Shown here one piece after another: positions 60,501 through 64,000 of a DNA stretch of 64,000 bases (the first letter of the stretch is position 1; the number at the start of each line of letters is the position of its first letter). The notes beneath the pieces are model-generated. The model made no database searches, was not told the DNA's origin, and worked only from the letters and a program-made list of their open reading frames with translations. Position numbers and translations under genes: made by a program. Source of the DNA: Prorocentrum cordatum (Eukaryota > Sar > Dinophyceae > Prorocentrales > Prorocentraceae); the NCBI GenBank assembly GCA_963575745.1, contig CAUYUJ010003002.1, positions 824,403 to 888,402 on the forward strand, written 5' to 3'.

Positions 60501-61004
60501 GAGCGCCTTCCTGCGCTGGGGGGTGGATGCGCGGGGTGGGAGCCACTGCGCTGCAGCAAGAGCATCTGCGAAACTTTTATCGAACGCGGGCGTGAGCCCG
60601 ACGGGTGTTGCACCCGCGGGCCATGGGATGCGGGCGCGGCCATAAGCTGTAACACCCTCATGAAGCTGCATCAGTGCACTGCCCACGTGCGACGTGAAGC
60701 CGAAGCGATGGTGGATGCGAATGTCGACGGCTGGGCACTTGACGAGCATGATCTTGGGCCGCTTTGTGCTACTTCTGAGCCGCTTTTTGATTCGAACTTA
60801 TCGGCGGGCGATCTCGGGGCTGCTGTCAGCAGAGACGATCAGAGGAACAACAGGAACGGAGTCCAGCTTGATGGCGAAGTCTCGCCAACCACGTCCTTCA
60901 CGACAAGCTTTGTGGAATCGTCGCGCACGCGGCTCAAGCGCCACCGTGCCACCGGTGACCATGAAAGATTGGAGCTTGGCGGTGCCGGCCGTGTTGAGCA
61001 ATAC

Positions 61005-61550
61005 TTAGCTGGACGTAACTTGAGCATGTTTGAACCAATCGATGAGGGCGGGCTTGGCGTCTTCCGTTGTGTATGATGATGCGCATCCGCGCCAGAATGT
61101 GAAAAAGGGTCCGCGTCGCGGTTCCGGGTGCCGAAGGAGGCGATGTCGATGTACGGGGACCCTAACCCCAGCAGCATCTGCAACGGGTTGAAGTTGGGCA
61201 ACAGCGGCTTGTAGTTCACAGTTGATTTGATTGGAATGAACCATGCAGGACTTGATGGCGATGACTGCTCCTTCGGTGCGCCAGTTCTTGGAGAAGAGGT
61301 CGGCAGCAATCTGAATGACGATCTCGACGAACTGGGATGTGGCAGTGTCTGTGGCGGATTTGGCTGCGGCCTCGAACCTAATGGCAGTTCCCTGGACTTG
61401 TGCGGCAAGAGCATCTCCACATTCCTTACGAAAAGGGGCTGGTAGTTCCCCGATCGGTAGCTTGGCGGCGGACTCGGCCCAGGGGTCGGGACCTCGCTGG
61501 GATGCTGCATCATCTCCTGCGGTCGACATGACGAGAGCGATAGGTAGTCC
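61005..61550 (-). pseudogene. ORF1-like 5' region of the non-LTR element
   Basis: An open frame of about 180 codons (from a Met near 61,530: MSTAGDDAASQRGPDPWAES) precedes the endonuclease on the same strand. It is Ala/Gln-rich, with helical segments (FRKECGDALAAQVQG, AAAKSATDTATSQFVE) suggestive of a coiled coil, and ends with KPALIDWFKHAQVTSS. Position, orientation and composition fit the N-terminal or ORF1 segment of dinoflagellate non-LTR elements. No zinc knuckle was seen. It could instead be an unrelated fragment. Confidence 0.35.
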
Positions 61551-61714
61551 GCGCAAGCCGCAGCAAAGAATGGGCGCTTGAGATATGTAAGTATGGACAT
61601 GGAGGCCATCGCCGCGAGAACGGCGAGGCGGCAAAGCTGCGTCATGCGTTGGCCCTGGACCAGGGGTCTCCGTGCACTGTCACGGAACGAAGTCATCCTG
61701 AGCCAGGAAGGCTG

Positions 61715-61862
61715 CGGAGGGAAAGGGGGAAGAGGGAGGAAGGGAGGAGGGAGGAGGGAGGAAAAGGAGGGAGGAGGAGGAGGGAGGGAGGGAGGGAGGA
61801 GGAAGGGAGGGAAGGAGGAGGGAAGGAGGGGTAGGACTAGAACTATATATATGTATATGTAG

Positions 61863-61908
<46 letters not shown>
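61715..61908. repeat. (GGGA)n/(GGA)n tract then (TA)n
   Basis: GGAGGGAGGGAGGGAGG at 61,720-61,835; TATATA at 61,840-61,907. Confidence 0.95.
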
Positions 61909-61909
<1 letters not shown>

Positions 61910-62115
61910 GACGCCCCAATCGCCAAGGCTGGGGGCCGCGCCGCCAGGGGCGTCCGGCCGCAGCCAGGCGCGAAGCTGCGACCCCAGCTGCGCCACCTGC
62001 CCGACGGCGGCGGCGGCGCCGGCGGCCACGGGCTGCAGCCAACCGCCCTCGCAGGCGCGCCTGCCGTCGGGTTGCGTCTGCTCTTCGGGTTCGTCCAGCT
62101 CGTCCCCGTCTTGAG
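61905..62115 (-). CDS. exon-like island, hypothetical
   Basis: A 210-bp high-GC island on the minus strand between a (CTC)n tract and a (TA)n microsatellite reads SQDGDELDEPEEQTQPDGRR, then WLQPVAAGAAAAVGQVAQLG and LRAWLRPDAPGG without stops. The acidic then Ala/Gln/Leu composition and abrupt edges look like an exon. A possible acceptor is GGAG before TCTCAAG at 62,115. It lies just upstream of the non-LTR element but does not resemble it. No function is recognised. Confidence 0.3.
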
Positions 62116-62168
62116 ACTCCTCCTCCTCCTCTTCCTCCTTCTCCTCCTCCTCCTCCTCCTCTCCTCTT
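62115..62168. repeat. (CTC)n tract
   Basis: Short pyrimidine tract. Confidence 0.9.
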
Positions 62169-62269
62169 TTTTATGAATAACTGAATCCCTGTCGCACACA
62201 GAGACGGGCTGGGCATGTCGCCTGAGACCGCCTCACCACTTATGATACTTCAGCTGGGAGTGTGCACGA

Positions 62270-62630
62270 GCCTCACGAATGGAGGGCGGGCCGTTTTCAA
62301 AACGTGGCTATAGCGCTGCGCGCGATTGTTTGCTTCTTCAAAAAATGCGAGAGCTTCTGGGTTGGAAGGCGGTACCCTTTCAAAATGTGGCCCTCGCCTT
62401 AGTGCCGTGCGCGATCGGTCTAAAACAACACAATATGTTCACGCATGGAGGGCGGCACCATTTCTAAACGTGGATCTCGCCTCCGCGCCGCGCACATTCG
62501 TTTTGACAGTTGGCAAGAGCTTCCCGGATGGAGGTCGGTACCTTTTCAAAATGTGGTTCTCGCCTCGGCGCCGTGCGCATTCGCTTTTACGAACTTATCG
62601 CACGTTCACGGGTTCTTACGGTTAGCGTAA
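62270..62630 (+). repeat. ~100-bp repeat family (array 2, opposite orientation to 8.9-9.8 kb)
   Basis: GAATGGAGGGCGGGCCGTTT, GGTTGGAAGGCGGTACCC, CATGGAGGGCGGCACCATTT and GATGGAGGTCGGTACCTTTT, each followed by TTCAAAA(C/T)GTGG, CTCGCCT and GC(G)CCGTGCGC. Four units. Confidence 0.8.
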
Positions 62631-63000
62631 GAACAATGTTTTGGCTCGATATCCCAGGAACGGTGTTCGGTCAAGGCTCAGGATCGTCAGGACGCAACAA
62701 TAACGATGATCGCGGCGTTGAAGTCCCGGGAATGGTGGCCTGGAACGGTTCTGGATTTTCAGACGGTTATCTTCCAACGGGGCAGTCCCGTTAGTGAAAA
62801 TGAACCCTTGTAGGGACCTGTGAAGAGTGAACTTGGAGGGGTGGTTTATTGCAGCATCGTTGATGATCCTTTGTTTTGAACTGGTCCTCCTCCTCCTCCT
62901 GTTCCTCGTCCTCCCCCCCACATGGGAACACATTCTTCTTTGACCACCCCTGTTTCACCCCCCCCCGCCCTCTCTCTCCCGCCGTGACCTTTCGTCTAAC
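62631..63000. other. unique spacer
   Basis: No gene recognised. Short CT patch at 62,885-62,905. Confidence 0.4.
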
Positions 63001-63004
63001 CTCA

Positions 63005-63075
63005 TCCTCCTGCTCCTCCTCCTCCTCCTCCTCCTCCTCCTCCTCCTCCTCTTGCTCCTGCTCTTGCTCTTGGTG
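63005..63075. repeat. (CTC)n tract
   Basis: CTCCTCCTC with CTTGCTC at its right edge. Confidence 0.9.
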
Positions 63076-64000
63076 TTCGTCCACCTTTTCTTCTTTTCGT
63101 TCGTTCGAACTGCGGCCGAGGGGGCGGAGGCAAAGTGTAGGATCGGTCAGAGGACCCCCAACGCTCCTCCGACATGGGGAACTCCATCGCCTCCTCCTCC
63201 TCCTCCGCCTCCTCCTGCTCCTCGATCCGCTCGACGCTCTGGCTTCTCCCCGGGACCGCGTTACCCCGCGAGGAGGAGTTTCCGCCTCGATCCTGTGGTC
63301 CTGGGATCCCCTCCTCGATCCTGTGGTCCTGTGATCCTCGACTCCCCTCCCCCAGGGGGAGCCTGTGCTCCTCCGACATGAGGAACTCCACCGCCGCCTC
63401 CACGCTGGAGCACCTGCAAGGTCTGGGGTGGCGAGGGGTGGAGCGCCGACCCCCTTCCTCCGGGAGTTCTCCGGGAGGAGGAGGAGGAGGAGGGAGGCGG
63501 GGGACGGATGAGGAGGGAGGGAGGACGGGAGGACTAAGGAAGGAGGGGGGGTGGAAGAAGCCTGACACGCCCGTGCGTGATCGGGTGCTCGTCAACGGTG
63601 GCGCAGTGACCAGGGGGTGAATTGGGGGGGGGACGCAGTTTCGGGCTCCGGGATCCCTTGCCAAGCCGTCACAAACTTCGAGAGGAAGGGCCGGCCCCGG
63701 CAGCGCCAGGATGCACAACGGCGCCATGCACACATCGGGCCGCATCGGACCGTCGGAGTATCTTAACCCGAATCGGATCGGGCTGGCCAACATCGATATC
63801 GGACGGGATGGATCGGATCGAAATGGACCTCTGATGGGTCGGGACCTCTGGCGGTCCACGACTTGAAACATTCACGACGTGAGAGATCTGGGGTTGTCCA
63901 ACACCGGCAGCGGCCGGGCTTGGGCAGGCGGCGGCTGCCTTAGACGAGCAACGCACACACGTCCAGGACGTCGAAAGCCCAGACGTCCATGTTGGCAGGG
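63076..64000. other. spacer with short tandem repeats
   Basis: GATCCTGTGGTCCTGGGATCC and GATCCTGTGGTCCTGTGATCC at 63,290-63,340. GGATCGG-type repeats at 63,740-63,830. GAGG-rich block 63,475-63,560. No gene recognised. Confidence 0.5.

Larger units (their letters stand above)
58380..61560 (-). mobile_element. degenerate non-LTR retrotransposon (ORF1-like, endonuclease, partial RT)
   Basis: A minus-strand block of about 3.2 kb, free of simple repeats, shows the order expected for an endonuclease-type non-LTR (LINE) element. First comes an Ala-rich ORF1-like region, then an exonuclease-endonuclease-phosphatase domain, then reverse transcriptase up to just past catalytic motif A. Frames are broken by many indels and stops, and the 3' half of RT is missing, cut off by a CT tract at 58,290-58,370. 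It ends upstream near a (GGA)n tract at 61.71-61.83 kb. No terminal repeats, target-site duplication or poly(A) tail is evident. Confidence 0.65.

Overview
The window looks like nuclear DNA of a dinoflagellate. The strongest evidence is a relict dinoflagellate spliced leader (DinoSL) on the minus strand at 48,676-48,696, which matches the 3' 20 of 21 leader bases with one change. Supporting signs are high GC, long introns, at least one GC-AG intron that keeps frame, a degraded non-LTR retrotransposon of the endonuclease/RT type, and a huge load of simple and tandem repeats. A high-GC, repeat-rich lineage such as Prorocentrum, Polarella or Symbiodiniaceae would fit, but the species cannot be named from this sequence. 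Most long open frames here are shadows of (CTC)n, (GAG)n, (GTC)n and (CAT)n tracts and are not genes.

Protein genes with support all lie on the minus strand. (1) An SGNH/GDSL hydrolase is spread over exons at about 36.7, 35.5, 16.2, 12.5 and 11.3 kb. They carry blocks I (GDSLT), II (DGLAG) and III (GGTND) plus the strand after block III; the block V D-x-x-H exon was not found. (2) A MATE-family multidrug/metabolite transporter has two exons, 26,236-26,860 and 22,658-23,463, joined across a 2.8-kb intron. It sits inside the apparent 19-kb intron of the SGNH gene, on the same strand. (3) A frame-disrupted, probably retroposed gene at 47.06-48.68 kb lies directly behind the DinoSL relic. (4) A few exon-like islands have no recognisable function.

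Mobile DNA: a decayed non-LTR element (58.4-61.55 kb, minus) still shows an ORF1-like region, an endonuclease (GDLN, SRIDR) and the N-terminal half of a reverse transcriptase. An RNase H-like fragment lies at 33.2-33.56 kb. Two families of foldback, MITE-like elements occur at 14.2 and 49.9 kb, and at 15.3, 46.2 and 52.7 kb.

Repeat layout: 1.5-2.9 kb is an exact 78-bp array; 3.4-4.2 kb an AT-rich island; 8.9-9.8 kb (and inverted at 62.3-62.6 kb) a ~100-bp family; 18.7-26 kb arrays of a ~10-bp unit, which also fill the MATE intron; 20.6-22.1 kb two oppositely oriented C/G arrays around a CACTGTCCCCAC minisatellite; 27.5-28.1 kb short AT/GC mixed repeats; 31.7-32.05 kb (CAT)n; 39.1 and 50.6-51.8 kb (GTC)n; 41.8-44.7 kb a 1.4-kb tandem duplication; 44.8-45.6 and 55.4-57.1 kb a 152-bp satellite; 54.5-55.05 kb a 77-bp array. 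Polypyrimidine/polypurine tracts separate nearly every other block.
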